Below the pieces are notes generated by a model. It was not told the DNA's origin and ran no database searches. It saw nothing but the letters and a program-made list of their open reading frames with translations. A DNA stretch of 64,000 bases from an uncultured Bacteroidales bacterium (GTDB taxonomy: Bacteria > Bacteroidota > Bacteroidia > Bacteroidales > UBA932), in assembly GCA_946410455.1 (NCBI GenBank), contig CAMKAJ010000007.1:1-64000 (forward strand), read 5' to 3'. This document shows, piece after piece, positions 41,962-51,817 of this stretch (position 1 is the first letter of the stretch; every line of letters begins with the position of its first letter). The position numbers and the translations under genes are program-made.

Positions 41962-44904
41962 TTAGTTGCTTATCCTGAAATCAACGTAAACAGGATAGTG
42001 GTCGGATGCAAGGAATCCGCCAAACAGGCGGTTGTCGCAGACATATCGCTGGGGTTTTACTCCCTTGCTGCGGAAATAGACATAGTCGATACGCCTTTGG
42101 GGACCCTTTATCACGTCCGGCTTCCAGCCGTTGAACGTGCCTGCGGGCCCTTCGCGCCGGAGCGTGTCGGCATCGAAGAAGTGATATGAATCCGTCCAGT
42201 AGCTACGGTAGAACTGCGAAGCCGGATCGGATTCCTTTGCGTTCATGTCTCCCACGAAGAAAGAGGGATTGTGCTCCGGATTGAAACGTCTTTCAATATC
42301 GGCATACACGTGGGCATTTTTCGCGTGCTCCTCGCTGCCCAGAGGCGCGTGGGTAACAATTACGAAGTACTTCGCCCCCTTGTTTTTCAGGTCGATGAGG
42401 TTGATGCTGAAGCCTCCGCGGTAGAAATTACCCTGGACTGCAGCGTTGCCGTGGTCGTTCACCTGCATCTGCTCCGGAGGGTCGGAAACCCAGAAAAAGT
42501 GAGGCTCTTCTGCCTGGAAGCGGTCTTTCTTCCAGAAGATTCCGTGCGCTTTGGTTCCTTTGCCGTCCTGGGCATAAGGACTGAAAAAGTAACTGTCGTA
42601 AATCAGCCCCCTTTCTGCCAGGAGTTTTGGAAGACTCTCCTGCTGCTCGGTGTCCACTTCCTCAACACCGCAGATATCCATATTGCAGAGCAGGAAAGAT
42701 TCCACCAGGCGGGGTAGGCGGGCCTCCCAGTTGTTGGTTTCGGAGTTTCTGTCCAGCTTCGCGCGCCTCAGATTGTAGGTTCCAATCCTTACGTCGGTCT
42801 TTTCAAACACAAGGACAGCCATGTCATATTGTCCAAGTTTCACTTTGTCTCCCTTCCGGGATACCTTTCCGTTTCCGGTGGCCGATGCTTCCACGAACCT
42901 GTATCCGGGTACGGAAATCCTCCCTTTCTGAACGCGGTCGCTGCCCTGGTTGGCAACCACCACAGCCATTCGCTCCCTGCCCACGAAGGCGCGGGCGTCC
43001 AGAGACTCATTTGAACAGGTGAAGCCGAAAGAGTCGTTGTAGCGTCCGTATAGGAGGCAGTCGGCGTACTTCTCCTTGATAGCGTTCACTTTGGCAAGGT
43101 AGGCCTGATATACGGGAGCGGCAGAAATGAGATCCCGGCAGCGGAAAATTTCAATGTCGTTGCGCTGGCCGTCCAGCACGGTATTGTTCACGTGGCGGGG
43201 GACATCCATATCGTCCCTGAGGCCACGGTCCGTGAATACCAGTTCCGGGAAAGTATAGCGATAGAAGCGCATCCAGCGCTCCGGACCGTCGTTCGCGGGA
43301 TAGCCGTGGGTGTAGTCGCAGTACTGGGCCAGGGCATCTACGCTGCCTTCGGCACCGAGGGCGAAGTCCGGGTCGATATCGGCATATCTGTCACGGAGCA
43401 TCTTGAGGCACTGGGCGCGCTTGAGGAGGCCAAGGACGTCCGGCACCGGATATTCGCGGGAAGTGTCCCAGTCGGTGCTCTCGCGCTCGGTGTATCCCAG
43501 CTGGTCAAAGAAGACACTGTGGGCACCGAGCTCGTGGGCACGGTCCTGCAGGGCGCAGAGAACCTCGTTCCACTGGGGGTTCATCATGGTTGCTACAGCA
43601 AACGTGCGCTGGTCGTATTCGCCAAGCCAGGTGCCCTGGCCGGTGAATTTGTAGCGCTCCAGGATTTCGGAGCCGGTGTTGTCGTGGCGGCACACCTGCG
43701 CCCCGGCACCGCTCCGATAGAAGCGGCTTTCACGGTCGATGAGCTTGCCGTTGTAGTAGAGAAGGAGATGGTTCCCGTCGGCCTGATACTTTGCAATCTC
43801 TTCCTTAAGGGCCAGGTCTCCTCCCTGGGATTCGTCGGGGGAGTAGTCCGGATTACCATGGTCCATGCCTTCAGCCCACCAGCCGAAGAGGAAAAGGGCG
43901 TTGCAGCCGACGCTGCGGCCGGCCTCGTCCACGATGCCGTTGAGGTCGCTGTAGCGGAAGAGGGTCTCGCCATACTGGTGCTTGAAAATGACCCTTTGCC
44001 AGCTCTTCATCCCAAGTACCCAGTCCGGAGTGCGGCGATGGTCCCACCAGGTATCCACCCAGCGGCGGTACAGGCGCGAAGCAACGTGCCAGGTTCCGGT
44101 GTAAGGCGATATTACGTTGGCATTGCACTCCCAACTTTCCCCGCAGAAGCAGTGGGGGTATTTGAAAAAGCCGAATTCCAGGACGTCGAACTTGCCGCTG
44201 CCGGTGTTCCTGTAGGCGCGAAGGCCGTGCCAGGTGTCCTGGAATGTGGAATCGTGGGAACCGAAATACAACCCCTGGTTCTCTCCGAACAGGCCGAAGC
44301 AGTTCATGAAAACCTTCGCTCCGTACTTCACGTCTTTCTGGCGGAAAAACTGTTCCGGCTTTTTATATGGCGATGCCGAAAGCTTGCCGATGGTGGCGGC
44401 CGGATTGTCGAACAGCTGGCCGCCGGCCTCGGCGATATAAAGCTTATGGTCTTTCGGGAGCCTTGCCCCGTGAACGAGCGGATAGTGCAGCTCCCTTATA
44501 ACCGTGTGTGGCTGATTGTTCACGAGCGCGGAGCCGAACCTGACCAAATCGTCCTCCAGAATGACTTTAAGGCAAAGCTGCATGTCCAGGCTGCCTTCCT
44601 TGGAAGAGAGTGAAGAATACCTGATGAAGATCGTATCGGCCACCTGTTCCACGGAGGGGGCCATTCCTTCTCCGCAAACCTGTATCTCCTTTTCCTGCGG
44701 AGAGTCGTAATACAGACGCCACAGGTATGCTCCCGAGGCGTATTCCTGTCCCGTGATCTCGTTCCGGAGCGACACAAGAGAGCCGTCACTTCCAATCGTT
44801 ACGCCCACTCGTCCGTTCCCCATGGAATACTCCTGGGCGTTGACGGATATGCCTCCGGCAAGAAGGAGGACAATCACAGCACTTCTTCTACAAAACAGTC
44901 GCAT
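41962..44904 (-). CDS. DUF6259-like glycosidase fused to an EEP domain
   Basis: 980 aa, exported (MRLFCRRSAVIVLLLAGGIS then VNAQ). Residues about 25-700 resemble DUF6259 proteins, a glycoside-hydrolase-like family: an N-terminal beta sandwich, then a barrel region with LFGWWAEGMDHGNPDYSPDE, GNHLLLYYNGKL, GAHSVFFDQLGY and DFALGAEG, which supply candidate acidic catalytic residues. Residues 705-980 are a complete EEP domain (IGTYNLRRA, GVEEVD, VTHAPLGSEE, FFVGDMNAKESDP, RIDYVYF, ASDHYPVYV), close to the 39572 domain. One secreted protein thus pairs a putative glycosidase with a phosphodiesterase-type enzyme. Its start overlaps the upstream EEP gene by 17 nt. Confidence 0.8.
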   Translation of the reverse strand: MRLFCRRSAVIVLLLAGGISVNAQEYSMGNGRVGVTIGSDGSLVSLRNEITGQEYASGAYLWRLYYDSPQEKEIQVCGEGMAPSVEQVADTIFIRYSSLSSKEGSLDMQLCLKVILEDDLVRFGSALVNNQPHTVIRELHYPLVHGARLPKDHKLYIAEAGGQLFDNPAATIGKLSASPYKKPEQFFRQKDVKYGAKVFMNCFGLFGENQGLYFGSHDSTFQDTWHGLRAYRNTGSGKFDVLEFGFFKYPHCFCGESWECNANVISPYTGTWHVASRLYRRWVDTWWDHRRTPDWVLGMKSWQRVIFKHQYGETLFRYSDLNGIVDEAGRSVGCNALFLFGWWAEGMDHGNPDYSPDESQGGDLALKEEIAKYQADGNHLLLYYNGKLIDRESRFYRSGAGAQVCRHDNTGSEILERYKFTGQGTWLGEYDQRTFAVATMMNPQWNEVLCALQDRAHELGAHSVFFDQLGYTERESTDWDTSREYPVPDVLGLLKRAQCLKMLRDRYADIDPDFALGAEGSVDALAQYCDYTHGYPANDGPERWMRFYRYTFPELVFTDRGLRDDMDVPRHVNNTVLDGQRNDIEIFRCRDLISAAPVYQAYLAKVNAIKEKYADCLLYGRYNDSFGFTCSNESLDARAFVGRERMAVVVANQGSDRVQKGRISVPGYRFVEASATGNGKVSRKGDKVKLGQYDMAVLVFEKTDVRIGTYNLRRAKLDRNSETNNWEARLPRLVESFLLCNMDICGVEEVDTEQQESLPKLLAERGLIYDSYFFSPYAQDGKGTKAHGIFWKKDRFQAEEPHFFWVSDPPEQMQVNDHGNAAVQGNFYRGGFSINLIDLKNKGAKYFVIVTHAPLGSEEHAKNAHVYADIERRFNPEHNPSFFVGDMNAKESDPASQFYRSYWTDSYHFFDADTLRREGPAGTFNGWKPDVIKGPQRRIDYVYFRSKGVKPQRYVCDNRLFGGFLASDHYPVYVDFRISN

Positions 44905-45778
44905 AGCAGATAATGGGATAATGGTCGGAAATATAGGTGACGCCGTAGTTGCTGCCGTTCACTGTACGGAACTCGCTTACGATGGCGTTGCGGTAAAAAA
45001 TATGGTCTATCCTGGAGCCGGATGATGCCCCGTAGCCGTTGTAACTGATGGATGAATCTGTCTTCAAAGCCTTCTCCCTTGCGTTGGACAGCCACTCGTA
45101 GTAGGGATCAAGGCTCTTCGCGGTGACATTGTTCTCGCGTGCGCAGTTCATGTCGCCGATTATGAATACCACTGCCTCTTCGCCTGCGGCGGCTTTCATT
45201 CGGGAAACGTTCAGTTTTGCGGAATTGATGCGGGCGGTATTGTCCCTTTCCTCACTGCCAAGGGGCATGTGGGTATCGGCAACGAAGAATTCATTGCCGC
45301 TCTCCCTGTGTCTGAAGTGCGCCCAGATAGTGGTGCGGTACTGGGTTTCCTCGTTCCAACCGTTCACGGAGGCCTTGTCAGGAGTGGAACTTAGGAAAAA
45401 CGATTTGCACTGCAGGGCCTCAAGCACTGCGGTATTGTACATGATCACCGTGTTTCCGCCTTTGGAACCGCCGGTTCCTGGAACTTCGAAAAGCTCGTAT
45501 CCTTCCAGCAGGCCGATGAGGTCCGTGCGCTGCTTTGAAGTGCATTCCTGCATTCCTATCATATCCGGCTTTATCTCCTTTACCATCGTCTGAACGGCAT
45601 ATTTCCGCTTGTCCCAGCTGCGGTCTCCGGTGTCGGAGGTAATGGTGGCGCTACGCACGTTGAACGACATTACGCTTATCTGGGCAGCCTTCTTTTGTGG
45701 CTCGGGATCGTCTTTCCCGCGGTCACAGGAGAAGGTGCACAGCAGAAGGCAGCAGGCAAGTAGTCTAATAACCTTCAT
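44888..45778 (-). CDS. EEP-superfamily lipoprotein
   Basis: 296 aa with lipobox CTFSC (Cys18). EEP landmarks complete: VMSFNVRSA, GMQECT, FVADTHMPLGSEERDN, FIIGDMNCAREN, SRIDHIFYRN, ISDHYPI. Members hydrolyse phosphodiesters in nucleic acids, inositol phosphates or sphingomyelin; which bond is cut here is unknown. Surface or periplasmic by its lipid anchor. It overlaps the SusD gene by 14 nt and the DUF6259-EEP gene by 17 nt, so all are translated from one message. Confidence 0.85.
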   Translation of the reverse strand: MKVIRLLACCLLLCTFSCDRGKDDPEPQKKAAQISVMSFNVRSATITSDTGDRSWDKRKYAVQTMVKEIKPDMIGMQECTSKQRTDLIGLLEGYELFEVPGTGGSKGGNTVIMYNTAVLEALQCKSFFLSSTPDKASVNGWNEETQYRTTIWAHFRHRESGNEFFVADTHMPLGSEERDNTARINSAKLNVSRMKAAAGEEAVVFIIGDMNCARENNVTAKSLDPYYEWLSNAREKALKTDSSISYNGYGASSGSRIDHIFYRNAIVSEFRTVNGSNYGVTYISDHYPIICYATVL

Positions 45779-47627
45779 TGTTACGGATGTTTTTCATTAC
45801 GTTGGTAGTGGTGGTGGGAATGGGCCACAGATAGCTCTTCGGCGCAACGAATTTGCGCTGGGAAAGCTTCACGGCATAGCTTCCTCCTGTGAAGAAGGAG
45901 GGTTCTCCGCTTGCCACCGGATCTGCGAAGTGAGGGCAGTCGTCATCGTCGATTTCCGGCGTGGCGCCGTGGAACCACATTCCCTTGTCTATGTACCGGC
46001 GCTGGTTTTTCTCGTTCTTGGCGGGAAGGCCGTAGTTGGCGAAATTCAGGACTTTATGGGCAATCCTCCAGCGCCAGAGGTCGTAGAGCCTGCGGTTCTC
46101 CCAGGCGAATTCCATGCGGCGCTCGGCGCGAAGTACCTTGCGGAGGGCGTCCTGGTCAGTGACAGTAATCTTCGGGTATGCGCTTGCATCGGTATAATCG
46201 GCCTTGTAGGCCCTTGCACGGACCATATTCATGGCATCCAGCACGGAATTGTCTATATCGTCAAGTTCGATTTTTGCCTCTGCGTACATTTCAAGGACAT
46301 CGGCATACCGCAGGATAAGCTTGTCATTTTCCGCCTCGAAGGGGCTCAGCCAGTCATCGTCCACGTGCTTTTTCAGGACCAGGCCGTTGTAGGAGGCGTA
46401 CTGGTTGCCGGTTCCGCTTATCATGTAGGTACGGGAATCGTTGTTCGGAACGTTTTTCCCTTCACGGAACGACCACACCTCAGGCTTGTCGAAGTGGGGG
46501 TCGTAAATCACGCCGAGATGCTGCGTGCCGAACTCCACGATGGTGTAGGTGCAGCGCGGGTCGCGGTGCTCGAACGGCTTTTGGGGATTATAGACGCTTG
46601 ATTCGTCAATGGGTTTTCCTTCATCGTCATAGAAGGCGCAGAGAAGGTCCCAGGAAGGGCAGCAGGTGGTACAGGTGGCAGCACCGGAAAGGCGAGAAAG
46701 CTTTGCCGTGGTGGCGCCTTTGTACAGGTATTCGTATTTGTTCTCGGCCGACAGGCTCTTGCTTCTGGGAAGGATGAAAATGCCTTCCGGTGAGTTCTTT
46801 GTGCTCATCCTGAAGAGCTGGCCGAAGTCGGGATGGAGGGTATAGACATTGGAGTCGATGACCTTCTCCGCTGCGGTGGCGGCTATGCCGTACAGGCGTG
46901 CGGCTTCGGTCGCATCGGCCATTCCGTAAGTGTCCCATTTGCGGATGGAGGCGCAGTACAGGGCAAAACGGGCTTCCATTCCCCAGGCTGCACCCTTGGT
47001 GGCACGCGCGATCTCGGCATTGGAATAACGCTCCGGAAGAAGCTCCGCCGCAGCCTCGAATTCACTTATCACCCAGTCGGTTGCAGGCCATCTGTCGCTG
47101 CGGGCGAGGTCGTATGCGCGTTCCCTGTCTTCTGCAAGGTCGAAGTCCATGTCTTCGGGAACCATCACGGGGTCTCCGAAGTGGGCTATTATCCTGCCGT
47201 AGAAACAGGCACGGTAGAATCTGGCGCAGCCTTCAATCATATTGTATTTTTCTGCCGGCATGTTATCCTTTGCCGCAGCAAGCAGTTTCAGGATTCTGTT
47301 GCAGCGGTTGATGCCTTTGTAGGATATGTTCCACATCTGGGACGAAAGCGGGAACGAGCCGTCAACGCCGTCGGTAAGGAAGCGGCTCAGGGAGGCGCGG
47401 TTGGTACCGTCGTCGGTAAGGAGGTCCAGCTCTATCTGTTCACCTTCTGTCCATTCATTGCGCTCCATGGGCCAGTACATATGGTGCAGAAGTGCGTTCA
47501 GGCACATCTCGAACTGCTCGGCGTTGTTGAACCAGTTGCCGGAAGCGGCCTTGTCCACGGGGGAGAGATCCATATTTGTGCATGCCAGGCACAGGCATGT
47601 CAGAAGTATAATGCTTATGCGTCTCAT
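45765..47627 (-). CDS. SusD/RagB-family nutrient-binding lipoprotein
   Basis: 620 aa from the ATG at 47627, which gives lipobox LCLAC (Cys16); longer upstream readings overlap susC. Typical SusD features are ISYKGINRCNRIL, an AEKYNMIEGCARFYRACFYG helical TPR-like block, ILRYADVLEMYAEAKIEL and LRKVLRAERRMEFAWENRRLYDLWRW. It caps the SusC channel and binds substrate at the cell surface. Starts 5 nt after susC. Confidence 0.95.
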   Translation of the reverse strand: MRRISIILLTCLCLACTNMDLSPVDKAASGNWFNNAEQFEMCLNALLHHMYWPMERNEWTEGEQIELDLLTDDGTNRASLSRFLTDGVDGSFPLSSQMWNISYKGINRCNRILKLLAAAKDNMPAEKYNMIEGCARFYRACFYGRIIAHFGDPVMVPEDMDFDLAEDRERAYDLARSDRWPATDWVISEFEAAAELLPERYSNAEIARATKGAAWGMEARFALYCASIRKWDTYGMADATEAARLYGIAATAAEKVIDSNVYTLHPDFGQLFRMSTKNSPEGIFILPRSKSLSAENKYEYLYKGATTAKLSRLSGAATCTTCCPSWDLLCAFYDDEGKPIDESSVYNPQKPFEHRDPRCTYTIVEFGTQHLGVIYDPHFDKPEVWSFREGKNVPNNDSRTYMISGTGNQYASYNGLVLKKHVDDDWLSPFEAENDKLILRYADVLEMYAEAKIELDDIDNSVLDAMNMVRARAYKADYTDASAYPKITVTDQDALRKVLRAERRMEFAWENRRLYDLWRWRIAHKVLNFANYGLPAKNEKNQRRYIDKGMWFHGATPEIDDDDCPHFADPVASGEPSFFTGGSYAVKLSQRKFVAPKSYLWPIPTTTTNVMKNIRNNEGY

Positions 47628-47632
47628 ACTCT

Positions 47633-50600
47633 CTAGAATTTTACGGAAATGGAGAATACTGCCGATTTGGTTATGGGATAGGAAGTGGCTCCCACTTCTG
47701 GATCCCATCCCACAGGATAGTGGCTGAAGGTGAAGAAGTCCGTGAGGGTGGCGGCCAGCCTGAGGTCCTTTACCTTTGCCTTCTGCATCCACTTGGACGG
47801 GAAGGTATAGCCCAGGGTGATGTTCTTCACGCGCAGGTAGGCGCCGTTGATAATCCAGTAATCGGAATAGGCGTAGTTGCCCATTGTGGATGTTGAACCG
47901 CCTGATACCCAGGAATAACGGGGATACACGGCGTTTTCGTTCTGCTTCACTGTGTTCTTGTAGCTCCACGAAGCTCCGCCTGCAAGATAGGTGGGGAAGT
48001 TGTAAACCTGACCGCGCAGGGGCTGGACCATGTAATCGTTCAGATACCCGTTGCGTTTTCCCACTCCCTGGAGGGTGAGGTTGAAGTCGAATCCTTTCCA
48101 GAACAGGTCCACGGTGGCTCCGTAGTTAAGATGGGGCAGGGAGGGGCAAAGCACCACGCGGTCCTGTTCGGCGGTGATCTGCTCGGTTGCGCCCATCGCA
48201 TCGGCAATGTTCACATACCTCACGTCACCGGGATACTGGGTGCCGAGGACGGGTGAACTGTCCACTTCTTCCTGGGTCTGGAAAAGGCCGTTGCTCCTGT
48301 AACCGTACCAGCTCTGGTACTCATATCCCTCCTTGATTATCTTTCCGCCGGAAATGACCTCCTTCCCGGAAATGTCGCCCATTATGGAAACATCGTCCGA
48401 GAGGTTGAAATTCAGCTTGTAAGTGAAATCTCCCACAGTGTCCCTCCAGCCAAGCGTGATCTCCCAGCCTCTGGTGTGCATTTCTCCAAGGTTGTCGTAG
48501 GGATTGGAAAGGCCGATGACGGGAGCCACGGGCACCTCGATGAGCATTCCGCAGGTTTTCTTGTAGTACCAGTCGCCGGTGAAGTTGAGGCGGCTGCCAA
48601 GCATTGAAAGGTCCAGGCCGATGTCTATCGTGGAAGTACTCTCCCAGGTGAGGTCCGGGACGATGGCGCCGCCCTGGGCATAGCCCGTGATGGATGTGGC
48701 CGTATCGCCTGCATATCCCACGGGATGGCTCACCGACAGCATCGACTGATAGGGATAGTAACCGCCAATGCGCTCATTGCCCAATTTGCCGTAGGAAGCG
48801 CGCAGTTTGCCGTTGTCGATGATTTTCTTCAAAGGCTTCATGAACTCTTCTTCGGAGAACTGCCAGCCTGCCGATGCCGACATGAATGTGCCCCAGCGGT
48901 AGTCAGGAGCGAAGCGGGAAGTTCCGTCGCAGCGGATATTGCCCTGGATGTAGTATCTCGATGCGTAATTGTACATCACCCGGCCGAAGAAAGAGTTCCT
49001 GGCCAGTTCATACACGTTCTCGGACGTGGCGGTGGCGGTTGAAGGATTGCCTGCCTTCAGGTCCTCGATGAGCGCGTTGGGGAAATCCGAGTTGCCTGCA
49101 ACGATGGTTTTGCTGCCGGTGTAGTAGTTCTCATAACCCGCCATGGCGCTCAGGTTGTGCTTTCCTGCGAATGTCTGCTGATAGTTCGCATAGGCCTGGA
49201 GTGTTCCGGCATAGCGCCAGCCCCTGCTTTCTTCCATGGTGGTGGTGAGGGCTTCGGCAATGAATTTTCCGCTTGTGAGCTCGTCCTTGTAGTAGTAAGG
49301 AGTCTGGCGGCAGAAATCGCTTGATTCGCTGAAATACAGCATTGGCGAGTACAGCACGGTAAATGCGAGCTCCTTAACGGGCTTTGCCTCAAGCTGGAAT
49401 TTGCCTGTTGCCTTGAAGGTGTCGGTATCCACATCGCCGCCGCTCATGAGTGCAGCGTAGATATTGCTTCCGTCCTTTCCGGGAGCGTAGTTGCCGTTGG
49501 TCCATACTGCGGGATATATCGCAGGCATGTAGCGCATTTTCAGCGCAGGGGAACTGTGGGGAGACACTTTGTCAATATAGACAAGAGAAATGTCGGTGGA
49601 CACGGTGAGCCACGGGTAAACTCCAAGGTCATTGTTGAGCCTTGCCGTGTAGCGTTTCCAGCTGTTGTTCACCTTGTACAAGCCCTGGACGTTGTCCATG
49701 CCCAGGCTCACGCTGGAGCGGAGTTTGTCGGCCGATGCCGTGAACTTCAGATTGTGGCTGTGGCGAAGCGCATGGCTGTTCATGACGAGCCCCATCCAGT
49801 CGGTGTTGGGGTAGTCGTCGGGGTTGGTGGCGTTAAGCTGCCAGTAGTTTTCCACCAGAGCCTGGTCGTAGGCCTGGTACCAGCCGCTTGCGGGAAGGTC
49901 GTTGTACTTGAGTTCGTTCACGGCTTCCATATAGCTCACGGCATCCATATAGCGGGGCATACGTGTGGGGGTATCTATTCCAAGCGAGTACGAATAGCTG
50001 ATTCCGCTTTTGCCCTTGGATGCGCGTTTGGTCGTAATCAGAATCACGCCCGCAGCAGCCTGGGATCCATAGATGGAGGCCGATGCCGCATCCTTCAGAA
50101 CGGTGAGGTTCTCGATATCTTCGGGATTCACGTCGCTGAGCGATCCGGGAACACCGTCGATGAGGATGTACGGGTCGGTGGAGCCGTCGGTCATGGAGGT
50201 TATGCCTCGAACGCGTATCGTGGCCTCGGAACCCGGGGAGGAATTGCTCCTGGTAACCGTTACGCCGGGAACGGCTCCCTGCAGGGCCTGTGAGATGGTT
50301 TGCGTCTTGCGCTGGGCTATGTCTTCTCCGCCCACGGTGGAGAGGGCACCGGTGAGGTCCTTCTTCTTCACTGTGGAATAACCTATCACAACAGTCTCTT
50401 CAAGCATCTGAGAGTCGTCCCGGAGGACAATCTCGAAGACGGTCCCCGAGCCTATGGACACAACCTCATCGGCATATCCCAGACAGGACACCGTGAGAGT
50501 GGCTCCCTGCTGAGGTTTCGTCCTGAGGGTGAGGGAGAAATGGCCGTCTATGTCGGCAATGGCGGCTTCGGAAGTGCCGGTGAGGATTATTGCGGCGCCG

Positions 50601-50713
50601 GGAACCGGTTTCCCGGCAGTGTCCTTCACCTGGCCGCTGAGAGTGGTCTGCTGAGCATTCAGGAGGCCGCTTGCGGCCAGAAAGCAAATCAGTAGAACTG
50701 TGAATCTTTTCAT
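47633..50713 (-). CDS. SusC/RagA-family TonB-dependent outer-membrane transporter
   Basis: 1026 aa with signal peptide (MKRFTVLLICFLAASGLLNA). N-terminal carboxypeptidase-regulatory-like domain (LSGQVKDTAGKPVPGAAIIL), a TonB-box-like ETVVIGYSTVKKKDLTGA at about 105, plug domain with GVTVTRSNSSPGSEATIRVR and NPEDIENLTVLKDAASASIYGSQ (the SusC signature), then the beta barrel ending AVFSISVKF with a terminal Phe. Imports the oligomer delivered by the SusD partner. It follows the SGNH gene by 4 nt. Confidence 0.96.
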   Translation of the reverse strand: MKRFTVLLICFLAASGLLNAQQTTLSGQVKDTAGKPVPGAAIILTGTSEAAIADIDGHFSLTLRTKPQQGATLTVSCLGYADEVVSIGSGTVFEIVLRDDSQMLEETVVIGYSTVKKKDLTGALSTVGGEDIAQRKTQTISQALQGAVPGVTVTRSNSSPGSEATIRVRGITSMTDGSTDPYILIDGVPGSLSDVNPEDIENLTVLKDAASASIYGSQAAAGVILITTKRASKGKSGISYSYSLGIDTPTRMPRYMDAVSYMEAVNELKYNDLPASGWYQAYDQALVENYWQLNATNPDDYPNTDWMGLVMNSHALRHSHNLKFTASADKLRSSVSLGMDNVQGLYKVNNSWKRYTARLNNDLGVYPWLTVSTDISLVYIDKVSPHSSPALKMRYMPAIYPAVWTNGNYAPGKDGSNIYAALMSGGDVDTDTFKATGKFQLEAKPVKELAFTVLYSPMLYFSESSDFCRQTPYYYKDELTSGKFIAEALTTTMEESRGWRYAGTLQAYANYQQTFAGKHNLSAMAGYENYYTGSKTIVAGNSDFPNALIEDLKAGNPSTATATSENVYELARNSFFGRVMYNYASRYYIQGNIRCDGTSRFAPDYRWGTFMSASAGWQFSEEEFMKPLKKIIDNGKLRASYGKLGNERIGGYYPYQSMLSVSHPVGYAGDTATSITGYAQGGAIVPDLTWESTSTIDIGLDLSMLGSRLNFTGDWYYKKTCGMLIEVPVAPVIGLSNPYDNLGEMHTRGWEITLGWRDTVGDFTYKLNFNLSDDVSIMGDISGKEVISGGKIIKEGYEYQSWYGYRSNGLFQTQEEVDSSPVLGTQYPGDVRYVNIADAMGATEQITAEQDRVVLCPSLPHLNYGATVDLFWKGFDFNLTLQGVGKRNGYLNDYMVQPLRGQVYNFPTYLAGGASWSYKNTVKQNENAVYPRYSWVSGGSTSTMGNYAYSDYWIINGAYLRVKNITLGYTFPSKWMQKAKVKDLRLAATLTDFFTFSHYPVGWDPEVGATSYPITKSAVFSISVKF

Positions 50714-50717
50714 AATG

Positions 50718-51815
50718 TTATCTGATTCCGTATTTGCGAAGTATCCGTTTTAGAGGTTTTCTGATGGAGCCGGCCCAAAGCGTGTATCCGTGGTCGCCGG
50801 GATGGATTCCGTCCACGGACGTGTCGTGGGCCTTTGAAGTGGCATTGGGAGTGATGTAGTAAACGTCTTTGTACTTTTTCACGGCTATCGCCATAAGGGA
50901 GTCAGCCATGTGCATCTTCTTGTCCTCGGCGGCATCTTTCACCGCGTTGAAGTGCCTCTGTTCCCTCCAGATTGTACTCTGGAAAACAAGGGGCACTCCC
51001 GGGTGTGCGGCCTGGAGTTTCTCAATGAACGGGAATAGCCGTTTTTCCATTGTCCGTGCGCTTGGATTTGAGAATGCGTCGAAAACAAAGGCATCCACCT
51101 CCGGTGCGGCGCAAAGGATGTCGCAGAAGCTGTCCTGGAGCAGGCAATTGCCGCTTACTCCCAGGCTCAGCATCTGGAGACCGGTGCTGCGGCTCAGCTG
51201 TGCCGGATAGCTCATCCCCGCCCTGGAGGTGCTGGAGCCGTGTGTGAAACTGGATCCGAAAACGGCTATCCCGTAGCGGAAAGGGTTCTCCAGCGGCTCG
51301 ATGGAGGCGCTCTCCTCAATGCCGATCTTCACGCTTTCCAGTTCGCTGTAAAGAGGAAGATATAGAAGGCAGTCGTAGCTTCGGCCTTCCTGCATTCCGC
51401 TTATCAGCAGGAGATCTTCTCCCAGTCTGTCGTCCGGATTCACGGCCGATGCCGCATAGAACCATTTTCCTTTCTCGCGGATATACAGGTCATATCCGCG
51501 GGTGCTTATTCCGTTACCGTTGGTGGGAAAACCCGGCTCGCGGTAAACGGTGGTGACGGTTATGGCGGTGGAATTGGTCCGGAAAGCGCAGGCTATCCCC
51601 GACGACATCCTCACAAGTGTGTTTTCCCTTCTTGTGAGTCCGCCGAAACGGGATGTGTCCACACGGTGATAGGGGTTTGGAGTGTCATTGAACAGTTTGC
51701 CCACTAACGTGAGTTCGCTTGCCTCTGTGTAACGGAATACCGGTGCCTGGCCGGAAGCTGTTCCTCTGGCCAGTACCAGTGCCACTACCAACAATAACAC
51801 AAAAACCCTTTTCAT
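50718..51815 (-). CDS. Secreted SGNH/GDSL hydrolase
   Basis: 365 aa with signal peptide. N-terminal beta domain (SGNH_N-like, 30-185), then the hydrolase with nucleophile Ser in FGSSFTHGSSTSRAGMSY (block I), LGVSGNC (block II Gly/Asn), and the Asp-His pair in DGIHPGDHGYTLW (block V). Such enzymes in polysaccharide loci remove acetyl or other acyl esters from glycans. Located between a lipoprotein and susC with 2-4 nt gaps. Confidence 0.88.
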   Translation of the reverse strand: MKRVFVLLLVVALVLARGTASGQAPVFRYTEASELTLVGKLFNDTPNPYHRVDTSRFGGLTRRENTLVRMSSGIACAFRTNSTAITVTTVYREPGFPTNGNGISTRGYDLYIREKGKWFYAASAVNPDDRLGEDLLLISGMQEGRSYDCLLYLPLYSELESVKIGIEESASIEPLENPFRYGIAVFGSSFTHGSSTSRAGMSYPAQLSRSTGLQMLSLGVSGNCLLQDSFCDILCAAPEVDAFVFDAFSNPSARTMEKRLFPFIEKLQAAHPGVPLVFQSTIWREQRHFNAVKDAAEDKKMHMADSLMAIAVKKYKDVYYITPNATSKAHDTSVDGIHPGDHGYTLWAGSIRKPLKRILRKYGIR

Positions 51816-51817
51816 GA

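Noticed and set aside
43192..44613. A 473-codon plus-strand open frame opposite the DUF6259-EEP gene
   Set aside because: Antisense shadow; the minus-strand protein has a signal peptide and conserved motifs throughout.
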